From the NCBI RefSeq assembly GCF_009689585.1, contig NZ_AP018694.1:4889501-4953500 (forward strand): DNA of 64,000 nucleotides, given 5' to 3'. The stretch comes from Aquipluma nitroreducens (lineage in GTDB: Bacteria; Bacteroidota; Bacteroidia; Bacteroidales; Prolixibacteraceae). The notes beneath the pieces were generated by a model. It ran no database searches. It was not told where the DNA came from and saw only the letters and a list, made by a program, of their open reading frames with translations. The translations under genes were made by a program, and so were the position numbers. Below, piece by piece: positions 37,974 through 47,108 of the stretch (within the stretch, counting starts at the first letter, position 1; each line of letters opens with the position of its first letter).

Positions 37974-39026
37974 ATGAACGACAATTATTCACGCCGGAAA
38001 TTTATCAAAGGAACTGTTGGTACCAGTCTTCTTGTTGCAGGCGCCGGTTTGTTGCCATCCTGTTCCATATTCAGGATGTCAGAAAAAGATTCGAGTTCGA
38101 TTTACGATGCTAAAGGATTGCCAACAGTCATGTTTGGCAAAACTGGTGTGCCGGTGCCTCGAATTGTTTGTGGTTTAGGTTCACGTTTTTGTCATCTTGA
38201 TAGTGAAGAAGAGGCTCAGCGGTTGTTGAACTATACCTTAGACCATGGCCTTTACTATTGGGACACAGCATGGGCTTATGATAATACAATTGGCTTGCCT
38301 CCCGGTAAAATCAAAAGTTCACGATTAGTCACCAGTGAAGTACGTTTGGGACCTGTCGTGAAAACCCGTCGGAATGAAATTTTCCTTTCAACCAAAGTGA
38401 CAAGTCGCGATCCGAATGAGGCCATGCAACAGATCGAGACCAGTCTGAAACGATTGCAAACCGATCATTTGGATCAATTGATGATCCACGATGTACAATC
38501 GTTAGCCGACGTGGACAAACTCAGCGAAAAAGGTAATCTTATTGATATTTTGCACTACTTAAAGGAGCAGGGATTAACCCGGTTTATCGGCTTCTCTGGA
38601 CATACTGAATCAGCAGCCATGAAAGAAATGGCCGATCGGGGTGATTTCGATACCATGCTCATTGCCATGAATCACTGGAATGCAGTAAACAACCCTCAAA
38701 AACGATTTGAGATGGCTGTTCCTGCAGCAAAAGCCAAAGGTATGGGCGTGATTATGATGAAGGTAGTTCGTCCCAGAGAAACCATTACTACCCTGAAGAC
38801 TAATGATTTAATTAAATATGCGCTATCTTTGAAAGGGCCTGATGTGATTGTGCTGGGCCTCGATAGCATTGATGTGGTGAAATCGAATATCGAAATCCTG
38901 AAAAATTTTAAACCGATGGACGAAGCGAAAATGCAGGAAATGGCCCAGCAGCTAACTCCATTCTTCAACCACGAGAACTTACCCTGGATGCAACCGGGGT
39001 ATTGCGATGGCAACTACCTGGCGTAA
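37974..39026 (+). CDS. Exported aldo/keto reductase (Tat lipoprotein-like)
   Basis: A 350-residue aldo/keto reductase with twin-arginine signal YSRRKFIKG followed by lipobox-like LLPSC (Cys30), so it is probably exported folded with its cofactor and lipid-anchored. The catalytic tetrad is complete: Asp97 and Tyr102 in DTAWAYDN, Lys141 in LSTKV and His172 in DQLMIHDV. The end FFNHENLPWMQPGYC is normal for this secreted group. Periplasmic reduction or oxidation of a sugar carbonyl is a reasonable role next to the other redox genes downstream. The substrate is unknown. Confidence 0.83.
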   Translation: MNDNYSRRKFIKGTVGTSLLVAGAGLLPSCSIFRMSEKDSSSIYDAKGLPTVMFGKTGVPVPRIVCGLGSRFCHLDSEEEAQRLLNYTLDHGLYYWDTAWAYDNTIGLPPGKIKSSRLVTSEVRLGPVVKTRRNEIFLSTKVTSRDPNEAMQQIETSLKRLQTDHLDQLMIHDVQSLADVDKLSEKGNLIDILHYLKEQGLTRFIGFSGHTESAAMKEMADRGDFDTMLIAMNHWNAVNNPQKRFEMAVPAAKAKGMGVIMMKVVRPRETITTLKTNDLIKYALSLKGPDVIVLGLDSIDVVKSNIEILKNFKPMDEAKMQEMAQQLTPFFNHENLPWMQPGYCDGNYLA

Positions 39027-39086
39027 ATTTTTACTTGAAATCTCCGTATTTGACTTTTAGTCTTACCCGAAGTAAACCAATATATA

Positions 39087-40469
39087 ATGATGAGAATTAA
39101 CAAATCACTAAAACCGGCTGACCTTACCAGCAAACTACAACGATTCTGGCAGCTTTCTGATCAAAAAATTCATCTAATTGAAAATCAGTATGATGAATCA
39201 AAAGGCTCTCCGGTGTATACCGTTGATGGAAAATATTCCACACGTGGATGGACAGAATGGACTCAAGGCTTTCAATATGGTTCGGCCATACTTCAGTTTG
39301 ATGCAACAGGAGATTTCAAAATGTTAGAAACTGCCAGGCGAAAAGTACTGGAGAGAATGGCACCTCATATTAGCCATACCGGAGTTCACGATCATGGCTT
39401 TAATAACGTCAGCACATACGGAAATTTGTTGCGACTTATGCTTGAAGGCAAATTACCGTTTAACGAATGGGAGAAAAATTTCTACGAGCTGGCTTTAAAA
39501 ATTTCAGGCGCTATGCAGGCTTCACGATGGACTGCTATCAAATCAGGCGGCTACATTCATTCTTTCAATGGCGCACATTCCTTATTTGTTGATACCATCC
39601 GTTCGTGCCGATCATTGGTAATCAGCCATCTGCTTGGCCATGTTTTTCAGGGCGAGGGCGACATAAAGATTAATTTACTTGAGCGAGCTATTCAACACAT
39701 TCAGGCAACGGCCAGCTATTCAGTATTTTATGGCGAAGGGCGCGATAGTTTTGATGTTTGGGGTCGAACTGCTCACGAGAGTATTTTCAATGTCAAAGAC
39801 GGGAATTTCCGCTGCCCAAATTCGCAGCAGGGTTATTCGGGTTTTACAACCTGGACAAGAGGACTGGCATGGGCCATGTGTGGTTTTACCGAACAACTTG
39901 AATTGTTGGATTTTATCAGCAAAAATGAACTAACTGCCTTTGGAGGAAAAGAAGCTCTTTCCTCAATGATGCTGAAAGCTGCCAAAGCAACCTGCGATTT
40001 TTACATCGAAAATACACCAACCGACGGAATTCCATACTGGGACACCGGAGCGCCAAATCTTTACAAAATGGGCGACTATCTGAACAAACCGGCAAATCCA
40101 TTCAACGACTTTGAACCTGTTGACAGTTCTGCAGCGGCAATTGGTGTGCAAGGTTTGCTTCGGTTGGGAAAATATCTTATCGGAAAGGGTGAAACTGAAG
40201 CTGGAACAAAATACTTTCAGGCGGGACTTACCGTGTTGAATACCTTGCTGGACGAGCCATATTTAAGTACCGGCGAAAATCATCAGGGGCTTTTGCTGCA
40301 CTCCATTTATCATCGGCCTAATGGTTGGGATTTTATTCCGAAAGGCAGTAAAATTCCAAACGGCGAATCGAGCATGTGGGGCGATTATCATATTCGTGAA
40401 GCCTGCCTGTACCTTCAGCGTATCATCAATAACGAAAACTATTACACTTATTTCAACTGCCTACGATGA
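39087..40469 (+). CDS. GH88-like (unsaturated glucuronyl hydrolase family) protein
   Basis: A 460-residue protein without a signal peptide, starting ATGATG. The alpha6/alpha6-barrel pattern of GH88/GH105 enzymes is visible: TGVHDHGFNNVSTYGNLL (Asp102), SLFVDTIRSC (Asp169) and GYSGFTTWTRGLAWAMCGF, which matches the family's GYxxxSTWARGQAWGxYGF segment. The two Asp residues sit where the GH88 catalytic pair is expected. The enzymes hydrate and release 4,5-unsaturated uronic acids made by lyases. No polysaccharide lyase is present here, so the true substrate may differ. The gene overlaps the next one by four bases. Confidence 0.68.
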   Translation: MMRINKSLKPADLTSKLQRFWQLSDQKIHLIENQYDESKGSPVYTVDGKYSTRGWTEWTQGFQYGSAILQFDATGDFKMLETARRKVLERMAPHISHTGVHDHGFNNVSTYGNLLRLMLEGKLPFNEWEKNFYELALKISGAMQASRWTAIKSGGYIHSFNGAHSLFVDTIRSCRSLVISHLLGHVFQGEGDIKINLLERAIQHIQATASYSVFYGEGRDSFDVWGRTAHESIFNVKDGNFRCPNSQQGYSGFTTWTRGLAWAMCGFTEQLELLDFISKNELTAFGGKEALSSMMLKAAKATCDFYIENTPTDGIPYWDTGAPNLYKMGDYLNKPANPFNDFEPVDSSAAAIGVQGLLRLGKYLIGKGETEAGTKYFQAGLTVLNTLLDEPYLSTGENHQGLLLHSIYHRPNGWDFIPKGSKIPNGESSMWGDYHIREACLYLQRIINNENYYTYFNCLR

Positions 40470-41284
40470 ACGAACTTTCAAAACTTTGCATCCATACCAT
40501 TACCACAAAGCCCTGGAGCATAGAAGAAGCTGCCCGGAATTATTCTGCCAGTGGTGTAAAGGGAATTACCGTTTGGCGCAATGCACTTGCCGGAAGAAAC
40601 ATCAGGCAGACCAGTCAAATGCTTCGTGAACACGACCTGTCGATCGTTTCGTTGTGTCGTGGTGGGTTTTTTCCGAATTCGGATCCGGCAAAACGTAACC
40701 TTGCCCTGGACGATAACCGGAAGGCAATCGAAGAAGCTACTGAATTGGGAACAAAGCTGATCGTAATGGTTTGCGGGGCCGATCCTTCGCAATCACTCGA
40801 AGATTCACGGAAACAAATCCAGGATGGAATTGCCGCTCTTATTCCGGAAGCTTCAGCCGCCGGGATAAAATTGGCGATTGAGCCGCTGCATCCGATGTAC
40901 GCCGATTCCCGATCGGCCATTAATACCCTGGCACAAGCCAATGACATGACTGAAGCCTTGAATTCACCTTGGGTTGGGGTTGCAGTAGATGTTTACCATT
41001 TGTGGTGGGACCCGAATCTTGAAAATGAAATTGCGCGTTGCGGAAAAAATAACGCATTGCTGGCCTTTCATGTTTGCGACTGGAAAACACCGACAACCGA
41101 TTTTCTAAACGACCGTGGCTTGATGGGCGAAGGCTGTATTCCCATCCGGAAAATCCGGTCATGGGTCGAATCGGCTGGTTTCAATGGATTTAATGAGGTG
41201 GAAATATTTTCAACTGAATACTGGAAGGAAGATCAGTCGGAGTTTCTGCAAAAAATAATTAAAGCATATAAGCAATTCGTTTAA
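40466..41284 (+). CDS. Sugar phosphate isomerase/epimerase (xylose-isomerase-like TIM barrel)
   Basis: A 272-residue AP2Ec-type TIM barrel. The four metal ligands appear as Glu139 (KLAIEPLHP), Asp175 with His178 (VAVDVYHLWWDP), His202 (AFHVCDWK) and Glu246 (FNEVEIFS). It lacks a signal peptide and starts inside the GH88-like stop (ATGA), so the two are coupled. Members isomerise or epimerise sugars, and some act on 3-keto-sugars or as eliminases in redox glycan pathways. The exact reaction is not assigned. Confidence 0.83.
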   Translation: MNELSKLCIHTITTKPWSIEEAARNYSASGVKGITVWRNALAGRNIRQTSQMLREHDLSIVSLCRGGFFPNSDPAKRNLALDDNRKAIEEATELGTKLIVMVCGADPSQSLEDSRKQIQDGIAALIPEASAAGIKLAIEPLHPMYADSRSAINTLAQANDMTEALNSPWVGVAVDVYHLWWDPNLENEIARCGKNNALLAFHVCDWKTPTTDFLNDRGLMGEGCIPIRKIRSWVESAGFNGFNEVEIFSTEYWKEDQSEFLQKIIKAYKQFV

Positions 41285-41328
41285 AAGAAATGATCGAATT
41301 TTTATAAATATTATAAACAAACTTTACC

Positions 41329-42150
41329 ATGAAAAAAATATTTTTATTCCTTGCTATTCTGATGATTACCAGTTCGTTTTCGACGAATCAAAAAGTGTGG
41401 GTCGCAATCGGCGATTCAATAACTTATCTGAATGATCATGCAAAAGAAACTGGAAATCGTGTTACAAAAGGTTACATGACGCTTGTTGTAGAGAAATTAC
41501 ATGGCATAAAATATATCAATCAGGGACACAATGGATGGACTGCGGGTGATATTGCCAAAGAAATCGAAAGTTTGGGATTGAGCAAAGCGGATGTTTATTC
41601 CGTGTTTCTCGGTACAAATGACTGGTGGTTCGGTCGCCCCGTTGGAACGATAGATAATTATAAAAACAACGCTGGGAATGAAACGTTTTTTGGTTCTTAC
41701 CGCATCATCATCAATAAATTGCGAAGCCTGAGCAAAAATGCCCGCATCATCCTGGTGGCTCCAATGCAACGGGTCAACTTTGTTTCTTCTAACGATAAAA
41801 AGAACAATGCCTGGGGCTCTTACAAAGACAAGAACGGACAATCGCTTGAACAATTTGCTAATGCAATAGTAAGTATTGCGCAGTTGGAAAAGCTGGAAGT
41901 GATTGATCTCTATCACAACAAGCAGTTAAAGATTGAAAACCTGGTTCATTTCGAGCGGCTGAAAAATCCTGAAACCGGACAATACAAAGACTATAAATAT
42001 CCTGATTTTGCCAATATTCCTTTCAACCCTGAAACAGATGAATATCCTTATCCTGCTGAAGCAATCAATCTCACTTACGATGGATTGCATCCTTCAGACA
42101 AAGGGAACGAAATCATCGCCAATATTTTTATTGAAAAGCTAAAAAAATAG
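41329..42150 (+). CDS. SGNH/GDSL-type esterase
   Basis: A 273-residue secreted hydrolase (signal about residues 1-19). The four SGNH blocks are visible: AIGDSITYL (Ser30), GHNGWTAGD (block II, Gly66), FLGTNDWWFG (block III, Asn97) and YDGLHPSDKGNE (Asp251 and His254). It lies between the isomerase and the Gfo/Idh gene. In carbohydrate loci such enzymes often remove acetyl or other acyl groups from glycans. The acyl group and acceptor are not predictable here. Confidence 0.83.
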   Translation: MKKIFLFLAILMITSSFSTNQKVWVAIGDSITYLNDHAKETGNRVTKGYMTLVVEKLHGIKYINQGHNGWTAGDIAKEIESLGLSKADVYSVFLGTNDWWFGRPVGTIDNYKNNAGNETFFGSYRIIINKLRSLSKNARIILVAPMQRVNFVSSNDKKNNAWGSYKDKNGQSLEQFANAIVSIAQLEKLEVIDLYHNKQLKIENLVHFERLKNPETGQYKDYKYPDFANIPFNPETDEYPYPAEAINLTYDGLHPSDKGNEIIANIFIEKLKK

Positions 42151-42274
42151 AACATAAACATTTTGAATGAGATCAATTTTATTCTATGAAACGAGCATGT
42201 TCATTACAAAAACAAACACGGATCAATATTCACATGCGAATTCCATCCGACCTTAAAAAACAAATTATATTCGG

Positions 42275-43420
42275 ATGAAACAACACACAGTAGGAATAAT
42301 TATGAATGGCGTAACAGGTCGTATGGGAACCAACCAGCACCTGCTTCGCTCTATCGCTGAAATCATAAAACAGGGCGGAGTGAAAATCGGCCCCGGCGAA
42401 ACCATTATGCCCGATCCGATTCTGATCGGTCGCGATATCAATAAGCTGAATAAGCTTTGCGAACTTACCGGAATCACCAAAATGAGCACCGATTTGGATG
42501 AAGTACTGAAAAATCCTGACTATTCAATCTATTTTGACGCGCAAACCACCGGGCGACGGGCTGATGCTGTTCGTAAGGCGGTAAAAGCCGGAAAGCATAT
42601 TTATTGTGAAAAGCCCATTGCAGTAAGTACCGAAGTTGCTTTGGAGTTGTACGAAATCTGCACCAAAGCAGGACTTAAAAATGGTGTTGTTCAGGATAAG
42701 CTTTGGCTTCCCGGAATTGTCAAGCTCAAACGGCTAATTCAGCAAGGATTTTTTGGAGAAATACTTTCGGTTAGGGGAGAATTTGGATATTGGGTTTTCG
42801 AAGGTGATTCGATCCCGGCGCAACGTCCTTCTTGGAATTACCGCAAGGAAGACGATGGTGGAATTATTGTCGATATGCTTTGCCACTGGCGGTATTTACT
42901 CGATAATGTTTTCGGAAAAGTAAAGGCGGTTTCGTGCCTGGGTGCCACGCATATCAAAAACAGGGTTGACGAAAACGGAAAAGCATACAAATGTACCGCT
43001 GACGATTCGGCCTATGCGACTTTTGAACTGGAAAACGGCGTGATTGCTCACTTTAATTCATCGTGGACAGTGCGGGTGCGGCGCGATGATTTGCTGACTC
43101 TTCAGGTGGATGGAACAAAAGGATCGGCCGTTGCCGGACTTCGTGAATGTTACATTCAGCATTATGGCAATACGCCCAAACCGGTGTGGAATCCGGATAT
43201 GGCGCAGCCGATTAACTTCTTCGATGGCTGGTCAAAAGTTCCGGAGCAGGAAACTTATGAGAATGCTTTCAAAGTTCAGTGGGAATTATTCCTTAAACAT
43301 GTAGTGAAAGATGAACCTTTTCCCTGGACACTTCTGGAAGGAGTAAAAGGCGTTCAACTGGCCGAAAAAGGATTGGAGAGCTGGGCAAAAAGATGTTGGG
43401 TTGATGTTCCTGAAATCTAA
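42275..43420 (+). CDS. Gfo/Idh/MocA-family sugar dehydrogenase (cytoplasmic)
   Basis: A 381-residue NAD(P)-dependent oxidoreductase without export signal. The N-terminal fold opens HTVGIIMNGVTGRMGTNQHL. GKHIYCEKPIAVS contains the conserved EKP lysine, and DGGIIVDMLCHWRYLLDN carries the Asp/His active-site region. Members oxidise or reduce sugars, inositols or 3-keto-sugars. The gene is followed 14 bases later by an SDR and then an exported isomerase, so these form one operon. It differs from the exported Gfo/Idh proteins at 3149, 62096 and 63585. Confidence 0.84.
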   Translation: MKQHTVGIIMNGVTGRMGTNQHLLRSIAEIIKQGGVKIGPGETIMPDPILIGRDINKLNKLCELTGITKMSTDLDEVLKNPDYSIYFDAQTTGRRADAVRKAVKAGKHIYCEKPIAVSTEVALELYEICTKAGLKNGVVQDKLWLPGIVKLKRLIQQGFFGEILSVRGEFGYWVFEGDSIPAQRPSWNYRKEDDGGIIVDMLCHWRYLLDNVFGKVKAVSCLGATHIKNRVDENGKAYKCTADDSAYATFELENGVIAHFNSSWTVRVRRDDLLTLQVDGTKGSAVAGLRECYIQHYGNTPKPVWNPDMAQPINFFDGWSKVPEQETYENAFKVQWELFLKHVVKDEPFPWTLLEGVKGVQLAEKGLESWAKRCWVDVPEI

Positions 43421-43434
43421 ATAAAATGTAAACA

Positions 43435-44205
43435 ATGAAACAAGTTGCATTAGTTACTGGTGGTAGCAGGGGAATCGGGTTGGGAATTGTCAGACAATTG
43501 GCGATGCAAGGATTCGATCTCGCCATCAATGGGGTTCGTCCGGAGGAATCTGTTTGTGATGTCATTGAAAACTTGAAAGCGTTGGGAGCCGATGTTATTT
43601 ATTGTCGGGGAGATATCTCGCTCCGCGAAGACAGGAATAGTATCATCCACAAGGTAAAAACCCATTTTGGCAGACTAAATATCCTGGTCAATAATGCGGG
43701 CATTGCACCGAAGGAACGACAGGATATTCTTAATGCATCAGAGGAAAGTTTCAATGAAGTGCTTTCAGTGAATCTGAAAGGAAACTATTTCCTGACTCAG
43801 GAAGTGGCCAACTGGATGATAGAACAGAAGCAGGATGATCCTGAATTTTTTGGTTGTATCATCAACATTTCTTCCATTTCTGCCACAGTTGCATCAGTAA
43901 ATCGGGGTGAATATTGTATTTCCAAAGCCGGAATCAGCATGGCGACACAGCTTTTTGCCGTGCGTCTGGGTGAATTTAATATTCCTGTTTACGAAGTCCG
44001 GCCTGGTGTGATTGATACAGACATGACTTCAGGAGTAAAAGAAAAATATGACGCTTTAATTGCAAACGGTTTGTCTGTTCAGCAACGTTGGGGCCAGCCG
44101 GAGGATGTAGGGAAAGTAATTGGTGCGATTGCCGTACGTAGTTTTCCATATTCAACAGGACAAGTATTCATGGTTGACGGAGGATTGACCATTCCACGCT
44201 TATAA
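43435..44205 (+). CDS. Short-chain dehydrogenase/reductase (FabG-like annotation, probably sugar-active)
   Basis: A 256-residue classical SDR. TGGSRGIGLGI (8-18) binds the cofactor, NNAG follows (about residue 86), and the catalytic Ser147, Tyr160 and Lys164 lie in IINISSISA and YCISK. The GMVxDGG-like C-terminus (QVFMVDGGLTIPRL) is intact. The gene is 14 bases after the Gfo/Idh gene and 11 before the exported isomerase. Despite its likeness to 3-oxoacyl-ACP reductases, the context supports a sugar or sugar-alcohol substrate. Confidence 0.85.
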   Translation: MKQVALVTGGSRGIGLGIVRQLAMQGFDLAINGVRPEESVCDVIENLKALGADVIYCRGDISLREDRNSIIHKVKTHFGRLNILVNNAGIAPKERQDILNASEESFNEVLSVNLKGNYFLTQEVANWMIEQKQDDPEFFGCIINISSISATVASVNRGEYCISKAGISMATQLFAVRLGEFNIPVYEVRPGVIDTDMTSGVKEKYDALIANGLSVQQRWGQPEDVGKVIGAIAVRSFPYSTGQVFMVDGGLTIPRL

Positions 44206-44216
44206 AATCTAAAACC

Positions 44217-45227
44217 ATGGAGCTATCACGTAGAAATTTTCTTGTAAAATCATCGTTGGCAGCCGCAGGGATTTCGGTTGCTGCAAATTCGAAATTGTAT
44301 GCCGGCGGGAATTCCGGTCGCCTTCAGGAGTTGAAGACATCAGATTCAATAGAACAGGAATCATTTAAGTTCAGTGTATTTTCGAAAGTATTTCATTGGC
44401 TGCCAGTTCCTAAAATGGCCAACCGCTTAGCCACGATGGGATTCGATGGCATCGATCTGACGGTGAGGCCAAAGGGTCATGTTTTGCCCGAACGGGTAGA
44501 GGAAGATCTTCCAAAGGCGATAGAGGCTGCTAAAAAAGCTGGTATAAACATTTACTCCATCGTTACTTCGATAAATAATGCGGATGATCCGCTAACTGAA
44601 AAGATTTTGAAGACCGCCAGTTCGCTGGGTATTGGTCATTACCGGATGGACTGGTTGTATTATGATGATGCCAAATCGATTGAGCAAAATCTGGTTGCTA
44701 TCCAAACTGTGATGAGTAAATTGGCTGTAATGAACGAAAAGTACAAAATACGCGGCGAGTACCAAAATCACTCCGGAAAGTATACGCCGCAATCTTATTT
44801 TGGATCTTCCATTTGGGATTTGTATTCAGTTTTGAATAAAATCAACTCACCCTGGCTCGGTTCGCAATATGATATCATGCACGCAACAGTGGAGGGTGCC
44901 TATTCGTGGGAAACAGATTTTAAACTCCTGAATCCTTACATTTATTCAATTGCTGTTAAAGATTATTTCTGGAAAAAAGAACAGGGCAAATGGGTTCCTG
45001 AAGTTGTACCGATCGGAGAAGGCATGATTGATTTCGATAAATATTTTGGTTTGATAAAACAATTCAAAATCAAATGTCCGGTTTCGATTCACTATGAATA
45101 TCCACTTGGTGGTGCAGAGAAGGGCGACAGAACAATTACCATGAAAAGTGAAGATATCCTTTCGGCTATTGAAAAGGATCTAATTACACTGAAAAGCAAA
45201 TTCAGGAATGCAAACCTGATTGAATAA
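44217..45227 (+). CDS. Exported sugar isomerase/epimerase-like TIM barrel (Tat signal)
   Basis: A 336-residue xylose-isomerase-like TIM-barrel protein with twin-arginine signal LSRRNFLVKSSLAAAGISVAA, so it is folded before export to the periplasm. The barrel includes FDGIDLTVRPKGHVLPERVE, RGEYQNHSG, SQYDIMHATVEG, IAVKDYFW and VSIHYEYPLGG, which carry the expected acidic and His metal ligands. Exported members of this family appear beside GMC/Gfo oxidoreductases, and some are thought to act on oxidised (3-keto) sugars. The reaction is inferred only at the family level. Confidence 0.82.
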   Translation: MELSRRNFLVKSSLAAAGISVAANSKLYAGGNSGRLQELKTSDSIEQESFKFSVFSKVFHWLPVPKMANRLATMGFDGIDLTVRPKGHVLPERVEEDLPKAIEAAKKAGINIYSIVTSINNADDPLTEKILKTASSLGIGHYRMDWLYYDDAKSIEQNLVAIQTVMSKLAVMNEKYKIRGEYQNHSGKYTPQSYFGSSIWDLYSVLNKINSPWLGSQYDIMHATVEGAYSWETDFKLLNPYIYSIAVKDYFWKKEQGKWVPEVVPIGEGMIDFDKYFGLIKQFKIKCPVSIHYEYPLGGAEKGDRTITMKSEDILSAIEKDLITLKSKFRNANLIE

Positions 45228-45291
45228 CAACTTCCGGTGAATGCTTGAATTCAGGAATTCGTCCGTCATAACAATATAAAAGGGAGGCTTA

Positions 45292-46488
45292 ATGAACATC
45301 GAAAAACCAAGTTTTGGACAAGTTAAAGTTACGGCAACAGGATTTTTCAGCCTGTTCTCAATCGTCGGAATTGCTTTTTACGGCCTTCCGTTTTTCTACG
45401 ATTTCTGGGTGCAGGATTATGGATGGTCGCGTGCAACTGTGACTTCAGGAAACGCATTTGGTAAAATTTTTATCGGGATGTTCGCGTTTATCGCCGGTTG
45501 GGTCATCGACAGGTTTGGTCCAAGAAGAATCATGCTTTCAGGAATATTGATGGGAGGAATAGCCTTGATTGGCTTAAGTGTAGTGACCACAATCTGGCAT
45601 TTTTATTTCTTTTATCTGATCAGTGCATTGGGATACATGTGTGGAGGTCCGCTTCCGAATCAGGTGCTGATTTCCAGATGGTTCACCACTACACGCGGAA
45701 AAGCAATGGGTATTGCCTATCTCGGTATCGGTTTTGGTGGCATGTTGGTTCCGCAGCTTGCTAAAAAACTGAATTTGGAATTTGGCTGGCATCAGTCGCT
45801 GATGTTGCTGGGAATACTTATGATTCTGATTGCTTTTCCAATGATATGGTTTGTAAGTGATAATCCGGAAGACGCAAAAAATAAACATCAAAATGAAACG
45901 CCAAAAGTTCCGCTCGGTACCATTCTAAAGGGCTGGCCCTTTTATTTGTTGCTGATTGGAAGTATCTGTTCCATTGGGGCCGTGGCCGGAACGAGTCAAA
46001 ATCTCAAGTTGTTTTTTAGTATCGATCTAAAATATACCCAACAACAATCGGCCAATGTGATTTCACTTGTTCTGGCCGCAAGTATTATCGGACGCCTGCT
46101 AATGGGCTGGCTGGCAGACAGGATACCCAAAAAATATGTGATGATACTGATTTATGCCATTGTTGCCGGGTCAATACCTCTGCTTTATCTGGCATCCACA
46201 CCGGGAGTCATTTACTTGTTTGCTTTCATTTTCGGAATTGGCCTGGGTGGTGATTATATGATTATTCCATTGATGGCTGCAGAATTGTTCGGTGTAAAAG
46301 TGATGGGAAGAATCATGGGCATCATTCTCACTTTTGATGGGTTATCAGAAGCATTTTCGCCCATGATGGTAGGCTGGATGAGGGATAAAGGCGGAACTTA
46401 CGCGAATGGATTTGCAACTTTAATGGTTTTGGGAGCAATTGGCATCATTGCAGTGTCATTTTTGCCGAAGGAAAACAATAAAATCTGA
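45292..46488 (+). CDS. MFS transporter (OFA/oxalate-formate-antiporter-like)
   Basis: A 398-residue major-facilitator protein with about twelve hydrophobic helices. GWVIDRFGPRRIMLSG is the cytoplasmic loop motif A after helix 2, GWLADRIPKKYVM is its second-half copy, and PLPNQVLISRWFTTTRGKAMG belongs to the region after helix 4. It resembles monocarboxylate and oxalate/formate antiporter-like members. Inside this redox operon it could import an oxidised sugar or sugar acid made in the periplasm. The substrate is inferred. Confidence 0.86.
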   Translation: MNIEKPSFGQVKVTATGFFSLFSIVGIAFYGLPFFYDFWVQDYGWSRATVTSGNAFGKIFIGMFAFIAGWVIDRFGPRRIMLSGILMGGIALIGLSVVTTIWHFYFFYLISALGYMCGGPLPNQVLISRWFTTTRGKAMGIAYLGIGFGGMLVPQLAKKLNLEFGWHQSLMLLGILMILIAFPMIWFVSDNPEDAKNKHQNETPKVPLGTILKGWPFYLLLIGSICSIGAVAGTSQNLKLFFSIDLKYTQQQSANVISLVLAASIIGRLLMGWLADRIPKKYVMILIYAIVAGSIPLLYLASTPGVIYLFAFIFGIGLGGDYMIIPLMAAELFGVKVMGRIMGIILTFDGLSEAFSPMMVGWMRDKGGTYANGFATLMVLGAIGIIAVSFLPKENNKI

Positions 46489-46547
46489 ACAATTTTTGCA
46501 ATGTGATTTATGCACTTATTTATAATTATATACAAACAAATACTGAT

Positions 46548-47105
46548 ATGAAGGAACCCTGGAATAACCTTTCGAGACGACGTTTTATGCAACTGGCAGC
46601 TCTTGGATCAGGAGGTGTTTTATTGTTTTCTCAATGCTCGAAACCTAATTCACTATGGCGTTTTTTTACCAATGCCGAAGCCCAATTAATGGATGCAGTA
46701 GCTGATCAGTTGATTCCACCTGATGAATGGCCCGGTGGCCGGGAATCCGGAGTTACAAATTTTATTGACAAACAATTGGTTGGACCATATGTCCGGTTTC
46801 AGGAGAAATACCGGAAAGGACTGAAGGCAGTTCAGAATTCGTGTGAAACCATGTATTTCATGAAGTTTGAAAAACTTAGTAGTGTAGAACAAATTTCTTT
46901 TATTGAAAAGATGGAAGCCGGTGAATTAAGTAAAACGCTTTGGACGGAAGTTACCGACCGTGAATTTTTTAACCTTATTCGGGATCATTCCATGCAGGCT
47001 TTTTATGGTAGTTCCCGCCAGGGAGGAAATAAAAACAACATCAGCTACAAAATGCTGCAGCTCGATTATCCATTAATAATTGGCCAAAACCGCTATAAAA
47101 CTTAA
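46548..47105 (+). CDS. Gluconate 2-dehydrogenase subunit 3-like protein (Tat lipoprotein-like)
   Basis: A 185-residue protein from ATG 46548. A GTG at 46503 is in frame, but the Tat motif NLSRRRFMQLAALGSGG follows the ATG directly, so 46548 is preferred. FSQC (Cys30) gives a lipobox. The body (AEAQLMDAVADQLIPPDEWP, GVTNFIDKQLVGPY) matches the gluconate dehydrogenase subunit 3 family, a helper that carries the flavoprotein subunit through the Tat pathway. Three bases separate it from the GMC gene. It fixes the GMC subunit as a periplasmic enzyme. Confidence 0.83.
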   Translation: MKEPWNNLSRRRFMQLAALGSGGVLLFSQCSKPNSLWRFFTNAEAQLMDAVADQLIPPDEWPGGRESGVTNFIDKQLVGPYVRFQEKYRKGLKAVQNSCETMYFMKFEKLSSVEQISFIEKMEAGELSKTLWTEVTDREFFNLIRDHSMQAFYGSSRQGGNKNNISYKMLQLDYPLIIGQNRYKT

Positions 47106-47108
47106 ACC

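Noticed and set aside
41497-41916. 139-codon minus-strand frame inside the SGNH gene
   Set aside because: The + strand SGNH motifs are complete, and the antisense frame has no recognisable domain.
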